A stretch of DNA of 64,000 bases from Lacinutrix neustonica (GTDB lineage: Bacteria > Bacteroidota > Bacteroidia > Flavobacteriales > Flavobacteriaceae): the NCBI RefSeq assembly GCF_026625145.1, contig NZ_CP113088.1:2025501-2089500 (forward strand), written 5' to 3'. Of the stretch, positions 1 to 9,330 are shown piece after piece (position 1 is the stretch's first letter; each line of letters starts with the position of its first letter). The translations under genes were made by a program, and so were the position numbers. The notes beneath the pieces were generated by a model that saw nothing but the letters and a program-made list of their open reading frames with translations, made no database searches and was not told the DNA's origin.

Positions 1-135
1 ACCCGCTTTTAAATATGGAGGCTGTATCAAAGTGGTCTTGTTTTTTTGCGAATTAAATGCTTGTGCCTTCGCCAAATTTATTCCAAAGAAAAAAGCGAGA
101 CAGCATAAAGAAATAGATACTACATTTTTAATCAT
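1..135 (-). CDS. N-terminus of secreted phosphoesterase-like protein (partial)
   Basis: The first 45 codons of a leftward gene cut by the window edge; the start codon is at 135. The protein opens with a charged MIKN, then a hydrophobic stretch and an Ala-x-Ala-like end (LAKAQA), which is a type I signal peptide. The mature part begins with lysine-rich residues and QPPYLKAG. A Pro-Tyr-Leu-x-x-Gly opening resembles the N-terminal beta domain of secreted metallophosphoesterases (purple acid phosphatase type). That assignment is an inference from a very short segment. The gene is divergent from metG. Confidence 0.5.
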   Translation of the reverse strand, partial: MIKNVVSISLCCLAFFFGINLAKAQAFNSQKNKTTLIQPPYLKAG

Positions 136-496
136 ACTGTAAAAATACACATTTTATTAAAAGATTAATGAGGATACCGTCATTCAGATTAAGCTTTCAG
201 TACGCCACATATTGTTATTAACCTTGCGGTATGTGAAAAAGAACAAGCGACACTTAAAACCTAATTATTTTTTATAAATGACGGACTCTTCCAAAAGATT
301 AAATTAAAACACAAATTAATTTCGAGACCACTCAGGTATTCTTTTTCAATGTATAAGGCCCCCTAAAGTAAAACGAAACGACTGCCTCGTTATTACATAA
401 AACACCCATTAAAAACACTGGCCCACACTAAAGGCTTATTTTATATTATAACTTCACCTAAAATCCTTAATTTTACGGCACCAAAAGATTCAAAAC
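136..496. other. Intergenic region between divergent genes, no gene seen
   Basis: This 361 bp A+T-rich spacer separates a leftward secreted-protein gene from metG. I see no credible reading frame on either strand and no strong hairpin. It must hold two divergent promoters, but I could not pick a convincing TAnnTTTG box. Confidence 0.5.
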
Positions 497-2557
497 ATGT
501 CGAAAAGATATACGATTACTGCTGCTTTACCGTACACAAATGGCCCCATACACATTGGCCATTTGGCAGGGGTTTATGTTCCAGCAGATATTTATGCGCG
601 CTATAAAAGATTAACAGGAAACGATGTCGCTTTTATTTGTGGAAGTGATGAACATGGCGTCCCTATTACTATAAAAGCTAAGAAGGAAGGCGTATCGCCT
701 CAGGAAATCGTTGACCGATACCATAAAATAATCAAGGCCTCTTTTGAAGACTTCGGAATTACATTCGACAACTACTCGCGTACTTCGGCTAAGGTTCACC
801 ATGACACCGCCTCCGAGTTTTTTAAAACATTATATGACAAGGGCGAATTTATCGAAGAAGTATCAGAACAGTTGTATGATGCTGAGGCCAATCAGTTTTT
901 AGCAGATCGCTTTGTAGTGGGTACTTGCCCGAAATGTGGTAATGAAGAAAGTTACGGCGATCAATGCGAAAAGTGTGGCACCAGCCACAATGCGACCGAT
1001 TTAATCAACCCTAAATCTGCAATCACAGGAAATGTTCCTAGTTTAAAAGAAACAAAACACTGGTTTTTGCCATTAGATAAGCATGAACAATTTTTAAAAG
1101 ATTGGATTCTTAAAGGTCATAAAAAAGATTGGAAACCTAATGTATACGGACAAGTAAAATCGTGGATTGATGATGGTTTGAGACCAAGAGCAGTAACACG
1201 TGACCTGGATTGGGGCATTCCTGTTCCAGTTCCTGGAGGCGAAGGCAAAGTCTTGTATGTTTGGTTCGATGCACCCATTGGTTATATCTCTGCCACTAAA
1301 GAATGGGCAGCACGTGTAGGTAAAGATTGGACACCCTATTGGAAAGATGAAGACACTAAACTCGTGCATTTCATTGGTAAAGATAATATCGTATTTCACT
1401 GTATTATATTCCCCGCCATGCTAAAAGCTGAAGGTTCTTATATCTTACCGGATAATGTGCCTGCCAATGAGTTTTTAAATTTAGAGGGCAGCAAATTATC
1501 CACTTCAAAAAACTGGGCGGTTTGGCTTCACGAATATCTTGTTGATTTTCCTAATCAGCAAGATGTTTTGCGTTATGCACTAACGGCAAATGCGCCAGAA
1601 ACAAAAGATAACGATTTTACTTGGAGCGATTTTCAGGCGAGAAACAATAACGAATTGGTTGCCATCTTTGGTAATTTTATTAATCGCGTGGTCGTTTTAA
1701 CTAATAAATATTATGAAGGACATGTTCCTGAACCCGCCGTATTTTCAGCATTAGATGAAGAAACGTTGGCTGCGGTTAAGGCATACCCATCTGTTATTGA
1801 AAGCTCATTAGAGCGTTATCGTTTTAGAGAAGGGTCTCAAGAATTAATGAATTTAGCGCGACTTGGAAACAAGTATTTGGCAGACGAAGAGCCATGGAAA
1901 TTAGTAAAAACAGATGAAGCACGTACAAAAACCATTATGTATGTTGCCCTTCAAATCGCCTCTGCTTTGGCTACATTAAGTGAGCCATTTTTGCCATTCA
2001 CTTCTGCTAAATTAAAAAACATCCTTTGCCATACGGCACTAGATGCGGAGTCCTCCTGGGGAGAGATTTCTACTAAAGACGTCTTATTACCTGCGGGACA
2101 TCACATAGGGAAAGGCGAACTGCTCTTTAGTAAAATTGAAGATAGCGAAATACAAGCACAACGGGACAAATTAGAAGCAAGTAAGGTAGCTAACGACGCT
2201 GCAAACAAAGTTTTAGAACCACAAAAAGAGACCATTACCTTTGATGATTTTACAAAATTAGATATTCGAGTAGGCACGATTCCGGAAGCTGAAAAAATGC
2301 CTAAAACGAAAAAACTATTAGTTTTAAAAGTAGACACAGGAATTGATGTACGTACCATTGTATCCGGGATTGCTGAAAGTTTCACCCCGTAAGAGGTCGT
2401 AGGCAAAAAAGTAACCGTTTTAGTAAATTTAGCACCAAGAGCCTTACGTGGCGTAGAAAGCCAAGGCATGATTTTAATGACCGAAACAGCTAAAGGCCAA
2501 TTGGTGTTTGTTAACCCAGATGATGTCAATGTTTCCAACGGATTACATATAAGTTAG
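497..2557 (+). CDS. metG: Methionine-tRNA ligase
   Basis: Cytoplasmic class I aminoacyl-tRNA synthetase that charges tRNA-Met. The HIGH signature is at residues 19-22, a four-cysteine zinc knuckle at C144, C147, C157 and C160, and the KMSKS loop appears as KLSTS near residue 345. A C-terminal EMAP/Trbp111-type tRNA-binding domain begins near residue 575 ([10 protein letters not shown]). In the assembly the frame stops at TAA 2390-2392, inside that domain. After the stop the same frame runs on with normal sequence ([10 protein letters not shown]...) to a TAG at 2557, giving about 686 residues, the usual length for the family. The stop lies in CCGTAA at 2387-2392, where Pro-Glu (CCAGAA) is expected, so I treat it as a consensus error. 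A hairpin terminator follows. Confidence 0.97.
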
Positions 2558-2584
2558 AGTAGACCTCACTATATATGAGTTAAA

Positions 2585-2621
2585 GAAGACCTCACCATTT
2601 TTAAAAAGCGGTGAGGTCTTC
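2585..2621 (+). terminator. Terminator-like hairpin after metG
   Basis: A perfect 12-bp stem, GAAGACCTCACC pairing with GGTGAGGTCTTC, with an A/T-rich loop, 28 bp after the metG stop. The T-tract after it is weak. Part of the left arm (AGACCTCAC) also occurs about 25 bp upstream. Confidence 0.65.
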
Positions 2622-2873
2622 TCCGTTTTACACCAAACTAAAGACGTACAATTATAACATTCCCTAGTCGTTTGACTTCACTGCCCCATACACTATCATT
2701 AGGGTACAGAAGGACACACGCCTTTCAATGCTGGAACTTTCTCAGCTATTGAGCACATATTGACGACGAATAACGCACACTTAGTTAAAGTTATGGTAAT
2801 TGGTTTTTTTTTAATAAATCCTGAATTAATCCTCAGTACTTTTATATGAACTATATAACAATAATTCATGATT

Positions 2874-3344
2874 ATGAAAAAAATAATAACCATTTTAGTT
2901 GTTGCATTACTCTTTAGTTGTGGTGCATCAAAGACTGTAAGACAGTCAAAAAGTACTATTAAAGGACAATGGGTACTCAATTCAATTAATTATAGTGAAG
3001 CGGGCACTTACAAAGTCAATATTTTTAATGACGTTTCCAAGGCATGCTTTGAACAAAGTCAATGGCAATTTATACCAAATAATAACACTGGAGTTTACAG
3101 TATTGCCAACACCGATTGTGCTACTGGAGATCGCAATTTTAATTTTACCATTCAAGAAGTAGACGAAACTACAGGATTGTATCATTTCTTATTAAAGCCA
3201 ACGGATGCTAAGGGAAACAGTGAAACCAATCAAGGCTTTAGACTAAAACTCTCTCAACTTTCAGAGATGAACATGCAATGGCAACAAACTGTATCAGTAG
3301 ATGGAAAACCATTTACAATTAATATGAACTTTTCAAAACTATAA
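2874..3344 (+). CDS. Lipocalin-like lipoprotein
   Basis: A small secreted lipoprotein of about 156 residues. The N-terminus is MKK, a hydrophobic core and an LLFSC lipobox, so it should be acylated on that cysteine. An ATG two codons earlier (2868) is also possible; I prefer 2874 because it gives the normal lysine-rich n-region. The mature part contains KGQWVLNSI and later SQWQFIPNNNTGVYS, the pattern of flavobacterial lipocalin-like proteins, predicted to form a small beta barrel at the membrane. It ends 4 bp before the next gene, also a lipoprotein, so the two probably share a transcript. Ligand and role are unknown. Confidence 0.75.
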   Translation: MKKIITILVVALLFSCGASKTVRQSKSTIKGQWVLNSINYSEAGTYKVNIFNDVSKACFEQSQWQFIPNNNTGVYSIANTDCATGDRNFNFTIQEVDETTGLYHFLLKPTDAKGNSETNQGFRLKLSQLSEMNMQWQQTVSVDGKPFTINMNFSKL

Positions 3345-3348
3345 AAAC

Positions 3349-4056
3349 ATGAAATTAATAATAAAAAATTCATTAATAACATTATCTGCTCTCCTTTTAA
3401 TCGTTAGTATTTCAAGTTGTACAGCAGTAAAAAACGCAAATAATAAACAAAAAGGTGCCGTAATTGGGGCAACTGGTGGAGCCGTTTTAGGAGCCATTAT
3501 TGGTAACAATGTAGGTAAAGGTGGTAATGGTGAACTAGGCGCTGTTATTGGTGGAGTCGTAGGCGGAGGTGCTGGTGTTTTAATTGGTTCTAAAATGGAC
3601 AAACAAGCACAAAAAATTGAAGAAGAAATTCCTGGTGCGCAAGTAGAACGTGTGGATGACGCTATCGTTATCACTTTCGATGAAAATAGTGGCGTGTTTT
3701 TTGACACGGCCAAATACAATGTTAATGCGGCCTCTCAAGAATCACTTAACAAACTAACAAATGTTTTTAGAGAATATCCAGATACTAATATTTTAGTTGT
3801 TGGTCATACCGATAGTGTTGGTTCAGACGAAGCCAACATGACGTTATCTAAAAACAGAGCGAACGCCGTGACCAATTATCTTATAGGAAAAGGGTTAAGC
3901 GCTTCTAGATTCACTACTAATTGGTTTGGAGAATCTCAGCCAATGCATGACAACAGTACTGCAGAGGGTAGAGCAAAAAACAGACGTGTAAACGTTGCTA
4001 TTTTGCCAAATGAGAAAATGATTGAAGATGCTAAAACGCAATCTGGAGAAAATTAG
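3349..4056 (+). CDS. Glycine-zipper OmpA-family lipoprotein
   Basis: A 235-residue lipoprotein. It has a signal peptide with lipobox (SISSC, Cys near residue 24), then a glycine-zipper region around residues 36-85 with repeated GAVIG/GGAVLG motifs that may insert into or lie on the membrane. A C-terminal OmpA domain (about 110-225) carries the peptidoglycan-binding features GHTDSVGS and NRRV. The likely role is to tether the outer membrane to peptidoglycan. It starts 4 bp after the lipocalin-like gene and is followed by a strong terminator, so the two form a short operon. No lesion is seen. Confidence 0.9.
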   Translation: MKLIIKNSLITLSALLLIVSISSCTAVKNANNKQKGAVIGATGGAVLGAIIGNNVGKGGNGELGAVIGGVVGGGAGVLIGSKMDKQAQKIEEEIPGAQVERVDDAIVITFDENSGVFFDTAKYNVNAASQESLNKLTNVFREYPDTNILVVGHTDSVGSDEANMTLSKNRANAVTNYLIGKGLSASRFTTNWFGESQPMHDNSTAEGRAKNRRVNVAILPNEKMIEDAKTQSGEN

Positions 4057-4105
4057 AAATCTTTTAGTTTTTCTTCGGAAAATTAAACAGAGTTAAATAT
4101 ATTAC

Positions 4106-4140
4106 AAGACCTTATTAAGTAAAAAATAAGGTCTTTTTTT
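4106..4140 (+). terminator. Intrinsic terminator ending at the tex start codon
   Basis: An 11-bp stem, AAGACCTTATT pairing with AATAAGGTCTT, followed by a T-run. The T-run ends at 4140, and the tex ATG begins at 4141. It terminates the OmpA-lipoprotein transcript. Confidence 0.85.
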
Positions 4141-6260
4141 ATGCTTTTAAAATACATACAGTCCCATACCAATTTATCTGATGCCTCGATTAAAAACACC
4201 GTGGCTTTATTAAATGAAGAGTGTACTATCCCCTTTATTTCTAGATATAGAAAAGAAGCTACAGGCAATTTAGACGAAGTTCAAATTGGAGATATCGTAA
4301 AGTACAAAGAACAGTTTGAAGCGCTAGAAAAACGAAAAACAACTATTTTAAAGGCTCTAGAAGACCAAGGCGATATAACAGAAACTCTAAAAAGTAAAAT
4401 ACAGGCTGCAACAGATTTAACAACGCTTGAAGATCTGTATCTCCCATTTAAAAAGAAACGAAAAACCAAAGCCGAAACAGCGCGTAAAAATGGCTTAGAG
4501 CCCTTGGCTAAAATCATTATGTCACAGAACGCCAATGATCTCGAATCTATTGCCTTAAAATATGTAAAAGGAGAACTCACAACTATTGATGCCGCCTTAG
4601 AGGGTGCAAGACATATTATTTCTGAATGGATTAACGAACGTACAGATATCAGAAATAATCTAAGAAACCAATTAGACCGTCATGCCCAAATAACAACCAA
4701 GGTCGTTAAAACAAAAGCGGAAGATGAAAAAGCTCAGAAATTTAGAGGTTATTTTGATTGGACCGAAAGTCTAAGTCGAATACCCTCTCATAGATTACTT
4801 GCTATTTTAAGGGCTGAAAACGAAGGGTTTATTCGCGTGAAAATTGAAGTGGATGCTATTAAAGCGTTAGAAAATATAGATCGGAAAATTATAAATTCTA
4901 ATACCGCTTGTGCCGATCAATTAGAACTTGCAATTAGTGATGCTTACAAACGTTTATTACTTCCTTCCTTAAGTAACGAAGCACTTCAAAAGGCAAAAGA
5001 AAAAGCCGATACTGATGCAATAAACGTATTTTCAAATAATTTAAAACAACTTCTTTTAGGCTCACCCTTGGGTGAAAAACGCATATTAGCCATCGACCCT
5101 GGGTTTAGAACGGGATGTAAACTCGTATGTTTAGATGCACAAGGTGCCTTATTACATAACGAAACCATCTATCCGCATCCGCCTAAAAGTGATAGTATTG
5201 GTGCTATTAAAAAATTAGCCTCGTTAACTGAGGCATATAAAATAGAAGCGATTGCTATAGGAAACGGAACCGCATCCCGTGAAACCGAAGCGCTCGTTAA
5301 AAAAGTGTCTTTCAAAAACGAGATTCAGGTATTTGTAGTCAGTGAAGCGGGAGCCAGTATTTATTCGGCATCAAAAATAGCACGGGATGAGTTTCCAGAT
5401 TACGATGTGACCGTCCGCGGCTCGGTATCTATTGGTCGCCGTTTACAAGACCCCTTAGCAGAGTTGGTGAAAATTGATGCTAAATCTATTGGTGTGGGAC
5501 AATACCAACATGACGTAGACCAAACTAAACTCCAAAAGTCATTAGATGTTGTGGTGGAAAATTGTGTGAATGCTGTAGGTGTAAATATTAATACAGCCAG
5601 TACCTCTCTTTTAAGTTATGTTTCGGCATAGGACCTAAATTGGCTGAAAATATTTTCAAGTATAGAAACGAACACGGTAGTTTCAAATCTCGAAACGACA
5701 TTAAAAAAGTGTCGCGATTAGGAGGAAAGGCCTTTGAGCAAGGCGCGGCGTTTTTAAGAATTAAACAGCCAAAAAATCCTCCGGATGATTCTGCAGTGCA
5801 TCCTGAAAGTTATAAGATTGTTGAGAAAATGGCGAAAGACAAAAGTGTTTCCGTTTCTGAATTGATTGGAAATAAAGACCTTCTTCAAAACATTGATTTG
5901 AAAGCTTACTGTACAGAGACGGTTGGGTTATTAACCTTAGAAGATATCGTCAAGGAACTGGAAAAGCCGGGTCTAGATATTCGTGAAGCAGCGAAAATGT
6001 TTGCCTTTGATGAAAACATCAAGACCATTACCGATTTGCATACTGGTCAATTACTTCCAGGCATCGTAAACAACATCACAAACTTTGGGTGTTTTGTTGA
6101 TATTGGTATCAAAGAAAGTGGCTTAATCCATGTCTCGAATTTAAGTGATCGTTTTGTTAAAGATGTTAATGAACATGTACACTTAAATGAACAAATACTG
6201 GTGAAAGTTTTGGAAGTAGATGTCCCTAGAAAACGCATCCAGTTAAAGTTAGAAAACTAA
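4141..6260 (+). CDS. tex: Tex-family RNA-binding transcriptional accessory protein
   Basis: Cytoplasmic nucleic-acid-binding protein of the Tex/Spt6 family, about 706 residues. Visible parts are the N-terminal helical region with FISRYRKEATGNLDEVQ, a YqgF/RNase H-like domain from ILAIDPGFRTGCKLVC near residue 318, helix-hairpin-helix segments (YVSGIGPKLAENIFKYR; SRLGGKAFEQ), and a C-terminal S1 domain (LPGIVNNITNFGCFVDIGI). The frame breaks inside the first HhH motif, where TCGG at 5623-5626 stands for TCTGG; restoring the T gives the family sequence. The ATG at 4141 matches the family start but lies directly after the T-tract of the preceding terminator, with no leader for a ribosome site. 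Confidence 0.95.
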
Positions 6261-6323
6261 TCAGGCTTGCTTTGAAAGGCTTTCTATGGTACTCAACGTA
6301 AAAGCTTTACAACACTTAAGTTC

Positions 6324-7228
6324 ATGCTAAAAATCGCTTATCATCCAATTTACTGTCATCCGTTGCCGGAAGGGCATCGCTTTCCCATGTTAAAATACGA
6401 CTTACTACCGCAGCAGCTCATTCATGAAGGCACTTGTACAAACGAAAATTTTTTTGAGCCTTTACGAATGCTGAATGAGGCACCTATTTTAGCGGTTCAT
6501 ACCCCTGACTATTTTTACGATTTACTCAACATCACCTTAAAGACTAAAGCCGCTAGAAAAATAGGGTTCCCCCTGTGTGAAGTTTTGGTCGAACGTGAAA
6601 TCACCATTGTCGATGGTACGATTAAAGCCAGTGAATTTGCTTTAGAATATGGTATCTCCATGAATATAGCAGGAGGCACACACCACGCTTACACCAATAA
6701 AGGGGAGGCCTTTTGCATGCTCAATGACCAGGCGATTGGCGCTAGATACCTTCAAAAAAAGGGTTCGCAAAGCAAATTTTAATTGTTGATTTAGACGTAC
6801 ATCAAGGCAATGGGACGGCAGAGATTTTTGCCAATGATCCCTCTGTATTTACATTTTCAATGCATGGCAAACACAATTATCCGTTTAAAAAGGAGCAGAG
6901 TGATTTAGATATTGCTTTGGATAACAATATAAGCGATGCAGCATACCTCGCTATTTTACAAGACACACTTCCAAAACTAATCCAGGAGGTAAACCCGGAT
7001 TTTATCTACTACTTATGTGGTGTGGACGTAATTAGCACCGACAAATTAGGCAAATTAGCCTTAACGGTTGCTGGATGTAAAGCCGGAGATCAATTGGTGC
7101 TACAACTTTGTAAGACCAATCATATTCCTGTCATGTGTAGTATGGGAGGCGGCTATTCTCCGGAAATTAAAACCATAATTGAAGCGCACGCCAATACCTT
7201 TCGTTTAGCCCAAGAGCTCTTTTTTTAA
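6324..7228 (+). CDS. Histone-deacetylase-fold hydrolase (AcuC/HDAC family)
   Basis: A zinc-dependent deacetylase-fold enzyme of about 300 residues, probably acting on acetylated lysines, polyamines or similar amides. Motifs in order: GGTHHAY (paired histidines), DLDVHQGNGT (zinc Asp and His), a GVD segment, and a late GGGYS. This is the short bacterial form found in many Bacteroidota. The frame slips near 6754-6765, in or beside a run of seven A, which looks like a homopolymer error rather than the CCAGA-type lesion seen elsewhere. The last 45 or so codons and the downstream sequence recur in decayed form near 8952-9090. The substrate cannot be told from sequence. Confidence 0.88.
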
Positions 7229-7303
7229 TTCCCAGTAGTGACCCACATATACGCTATTTCGCCCGATTGTTACATTTCATCTTATAAACCGTACACTTCG
7301 TCG

Positions 7304-7311
7304 TATATTTG
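7304..7311 (+). promoter_or_regulatory. Minus-7 box of small RNA copy A
   Basis: TATATTTG matches the Bacteroidota consensus TAnnTTTG. The same box at the same relative position is present in copy B at 9167-9174. I see no clear TTG minus-33 element at the usual spacing in either copy. Confidence 0.55.
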
Positions 7312-7316
7312 TGTAA

Positions 7317-7466
7317 GCAAAACGATAATACGTTAGCCTTTAAAAAAGACATTTCAGTATACTACTACTTATGGTATAATAAATAATTAGTGAATCCCTA
7401 AAACTAATTATATGTTGGTTGATTAATAGCGAGAAAAACCACTTGACACCCCTCAAGTGGTTTTTT
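7317..7466 (+). ncRNA. Putative small RNA, copy A
   Basis: A stretch of about 150 nt with a TAnnTTTG box upstream and an intrinsic terminator at its end. It has no credible coding content. It can form at least one internal hairpin (TATAC...GTATA near 7358-7378) besides the terminator. A second copy at 9180-9330 matches with a single internal difference (A7325 against G) until the terminator loop, while the flanking sequence has diverged clearly. I infer a conserved non-coding RNA. I cannot name its family; the flavobacterial Flavo-1 motif and 6S RNA are candidates to test, not claims. Confidence 0.55.
7434..7466 (+). terminator. Intrinsic terminator of small RNA copy A
   Basis: The stem ACCACTTGA pairs with TCAAGTGGT, preceded by A and followed by six T. 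The stem is conserved in copy B while the loop differs (CACCCC against TCCTT), which is what selection on a terminator stem would leave. Confidence 0.85.
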
Positions 7467-7790
7467 AGTTTTGTTCATTTTTTTTAAAGCTTGTATTAAA
7501 ACAGATCACTCCTAAAAGATGCGGTAATCCAAAATTGTAGTTAATCTATGAGGGGGAAATTCAATATTATTAATCGAACGCTTCGATGGTTGTGCATTAA
7601 ACAGATACTTACTAAAGCGCGAGTTACAAGTTTCACATAAGGAAATCAACCAATAGGTTTCAAGGGAAGCTCACACGTAAAGCTCTAGAACTTGAATCAA
7701 TAAGGAATACCTAAAAATAATAAACCCACAAGAAAAAAATCTTGTGGGTTTTTAATAAAGTGTTAGTTGGTTTGCCAACAACCTATTAGT
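7467..7790. other. Gene-free stretch with a leftward terminator at its right end
   Basis: About 320 bp with no reading frame I can support. Around 7575-7660 there is faint coding-like texture, possibly a decayed gene, but I could not match it to a family. The only clear structure is the terminator at 7722-7752. Confidence 0.4.
7722..7752 (-). terminator. Terminator of the 7791-8351 lipoprotein gene
   Basis: The stem AAACCCACAAGA pairs with TCTTGTGGGTTT around a short A-rich loop, 39 bp beyond the stop of the leftward lipoprotein gene. U-rich tails exist in both directions. Confidence 0.8.
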
Positions 7791-8351
7791 TTATAGGGCT
7801 ATTATCTGCATTTCAACTGCGTAATCAGATTCTAATGTAGGAAAACCAGCCATTAGATCAGGAGTAACGTCTTTTAACACTAATGCAAAATAGGCGTTAT
7901 TAAGCTCAAATACTAGTTCATCTTCCAATCTAAGCTTGGCTTCGTTATCAAATGGGCGATCTAATTCATAACAATCACCAATACACATTGGAACTGTTTC
8001 TGAGGCCCCACTCTCTTCTGTAAAAGAAAGCTGTACTTTAGCAGCCCCCTGGGTAATACACTTAGCATTCACTGGACAACGACTATCGTCAATCCCGGTA
8101 AAAGCAATTCTTATGCTCTCTGTATTGTAACCTCTGCGGCTAATAATTAAAACTTGCTTGTTATACCCCATGGTAAAGTAAATGCCTGTCTCTGAATTAC
8201 TACTCTTGGCTTGTTCCTGTGAAGCGTCAATAAGTATTTCTTGGACTTGTTCTTGTGAAACTTCAGCTGGTGTTTCAATAGTAATATCGGACTGTTCACA
8301 AGCGGTTAAAAAGAGGGTTAAGCCTATGATTAATAATATACGATTTTTCAT
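7791..8351 (-). CDS. Lipoprotein of unknown function
   Basis: A 186-residue protein with a lipoprotein signal peptide (FLTACEQ, Cys near residue 18). A glutamine/glutamate-rich linker (about 30-50) precedes a beta-rich domain that contains DDSRCPVNAKC followed by QGAAKVQLSF. That short cysteine motif is common in small Bacteroidota lipoproteins of unknown role. A further pair of cysteines (MCIGDCYEL) could make a second disulfide. The gene stands alone with its own terminator. I do not assign a function. Confidence 0.8.
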   Translation of the reverse strand: MKNRILLIIGLTLFLTACEQSDITIETPAEVSQEQVQEILIDASQEQAKSSNSETGIYFTMGYNKQVLIISRRGYNTESIRIAFTGIDDSRCPVNAKCITQGAAKVQLSFTEESGASETVPMCIGDCYELDRPFDNEAKLRLEDELVFELNNAYFALVLKDVTPDLMAGFPTLESDYAVEMQIIAL

Positions 8352-8874
8352 GATAATTTTAAATGGTTTGTTTTTTTTAAAGGTTTACTTTTTTAATAGG
8401 TCTCGAAATTCATAATATACTAATATCGCGCGCTACTAGTCATAAATTTCGGGGCAAAACTAGAAAAAAAATATAAGGTATCCCTAGTCGTTCAACAAAG
8501 TTAATGACAGTTTAACCCAAAAATAATCTTATAATAATCTGCTCTTGTTTTAGAGGCGATAGAAGAGATAAAATGGGCCCTACAGATGACCCAAATAGTG
8601 TATGCCTAAAATTTAAAAAACACTTATTTTGTATAGTAAACTATAATCTGACGATAAGGCCGATTTTAGGGCTGTAAATAATATAATGCTCTTTATAAGT
8701 AATGAATGGGGTAAAAATGAAAAGAAGTCTATTTGTTTTTTACCTTAGCACTTGTTAACTGTCGTTTTTGTTTTTTCCGAATGAAAATATTAAGACGGCT
8801 ATTGGATAAGATAAAGTGATAACTATTCAAAATATTCCGTATAGTGTCTTTCCTTCAGGCTAAAATCCTCTGCT
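8352..8874. other. Gene-free region, nothing recognised
   Basis: About 520 bp upstream of the leftward lipoprotein gene with stop codons in all frames and no RNA structure I could support. It should carry that gene's promoter. Confidence 0.5.
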
Positions 8875-8947
8875 CTTCGAAGTTTGCAATTTCGAAGTTA
8901 TTAAAATAAATACTTACTGTAAACGTTACGAAGTTGCAAACTTCGTA
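8875..8947. repeat. REPIN-like pair of hairpins
   Basis: There are two short palindromes 30 bp apart. The left (8875-8897) has arms CTTCGAA and TTCGAAG around a GTTTGCAA-type core. The right (8927-8947) is a 9-bp stem TACGAAGTT/AACTTCGTA with a GCA loop, followed by GGGG. The cores are inverted relative to each other (CGAAGTTTGCAA against TTGCAAACTTCG, 12 bp perfect). Two inverted REP-type hairpins form the classical REPIN arrangement. It sits at the left edge of the duplicated segment described next. Confidence 0.5.
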
Positions 8948-8951
8948 GGGG

Positions 8952-9090
8952 GGATCAATTTGTGCTAGCACGTTGTAAGACTAATAACAACCCTGTCATG
9001 CGCAGTATGGGTGGTGTTATTCTCCGGAAATAAGATCCATTATTAATGCGTACGCCAATACTTTTCGCTAGACCCAAAAGCTCTTTTGAA
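8952..9090 (+). pseudogene. Decayed duplicate of the deacetylase 3' end
   Basis: This stretch aligns with 7087-7228, the last 45 or so codons of the HDAC-family gene. Shared blocks include the CCTGTCATG...AGTATGGG region and ATTCTCCGGAAAT...ACGCCAATAC. By eye the identity is about three quarters, with frameshifts and stops, so it cannot be translated. There is no 5' part of the gene here. It shows that a segment holding the gene tail plus the downstream small RNA was duplicated. The alternative, that an entire second deacetylase gene was lost from its 5' end, is also possible. Confidence 0.75.
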
Positions 9091-9166
9091 AAATCGCATA
9101 AATATCCAACTATACGCTATTTTGCCCGATTATTACATTTCGTCCTACAAAACACACACTTCGTCG

Positions 9167-9174
9167 TATATTTG
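9167..9174 (+). promoter_or_regulatory. Minus-7 box of small RNA copy B
   Basis: TATATTTG, the counterpart of 7304-7311, embedded in a block that is identical between the two copies from the ACACTTCG just upstream. Confidence 0.55.
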
Positions 9175-9179
9175 TGTAA

Positions 9180-9330
9180 GCAAAACGGTAATACGTTAGC
9201 CTTTAAAAAAGACATTTCAGTATACTACTACTTATGGTATAATAAATAATTAGTGAATCCCTAAAACTAATTATATGTTGGTTGATTAATAGCGAGAAAA
9301 ACCACTTGATCCTTTCAAGTGGTTTTTTGA
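9180..9330 (+). ncRNA. Putative small RNA, copy B
   Basis: Second copy of the element at 7317-7466, starting 1,863 bp later, with one internal difference before the terminator loop. The surrounding sequence is much less conserved, so the RNA part appears constrained or recently homogenised. Its 3' end overlaps the 3' end of the leftward membrane-protein gene (9286-9723), so the two transcripts would be antisense to each other over roughly 45 nt. Confidence 0.55.

Noticed and set aside
7575-7665. Transposase-like remnant
   Set aside because: A few residues in one frame looked transposase-like, but I could not support any family, terminal repeats or target duplication.
9046-9249. A 67-codon plus-strand reading frame over small RNA copy B
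   Set aside because: It runs through the decayed deacetylase tail and the RNA promoter, is not kept in copy A, and resembles no protein.
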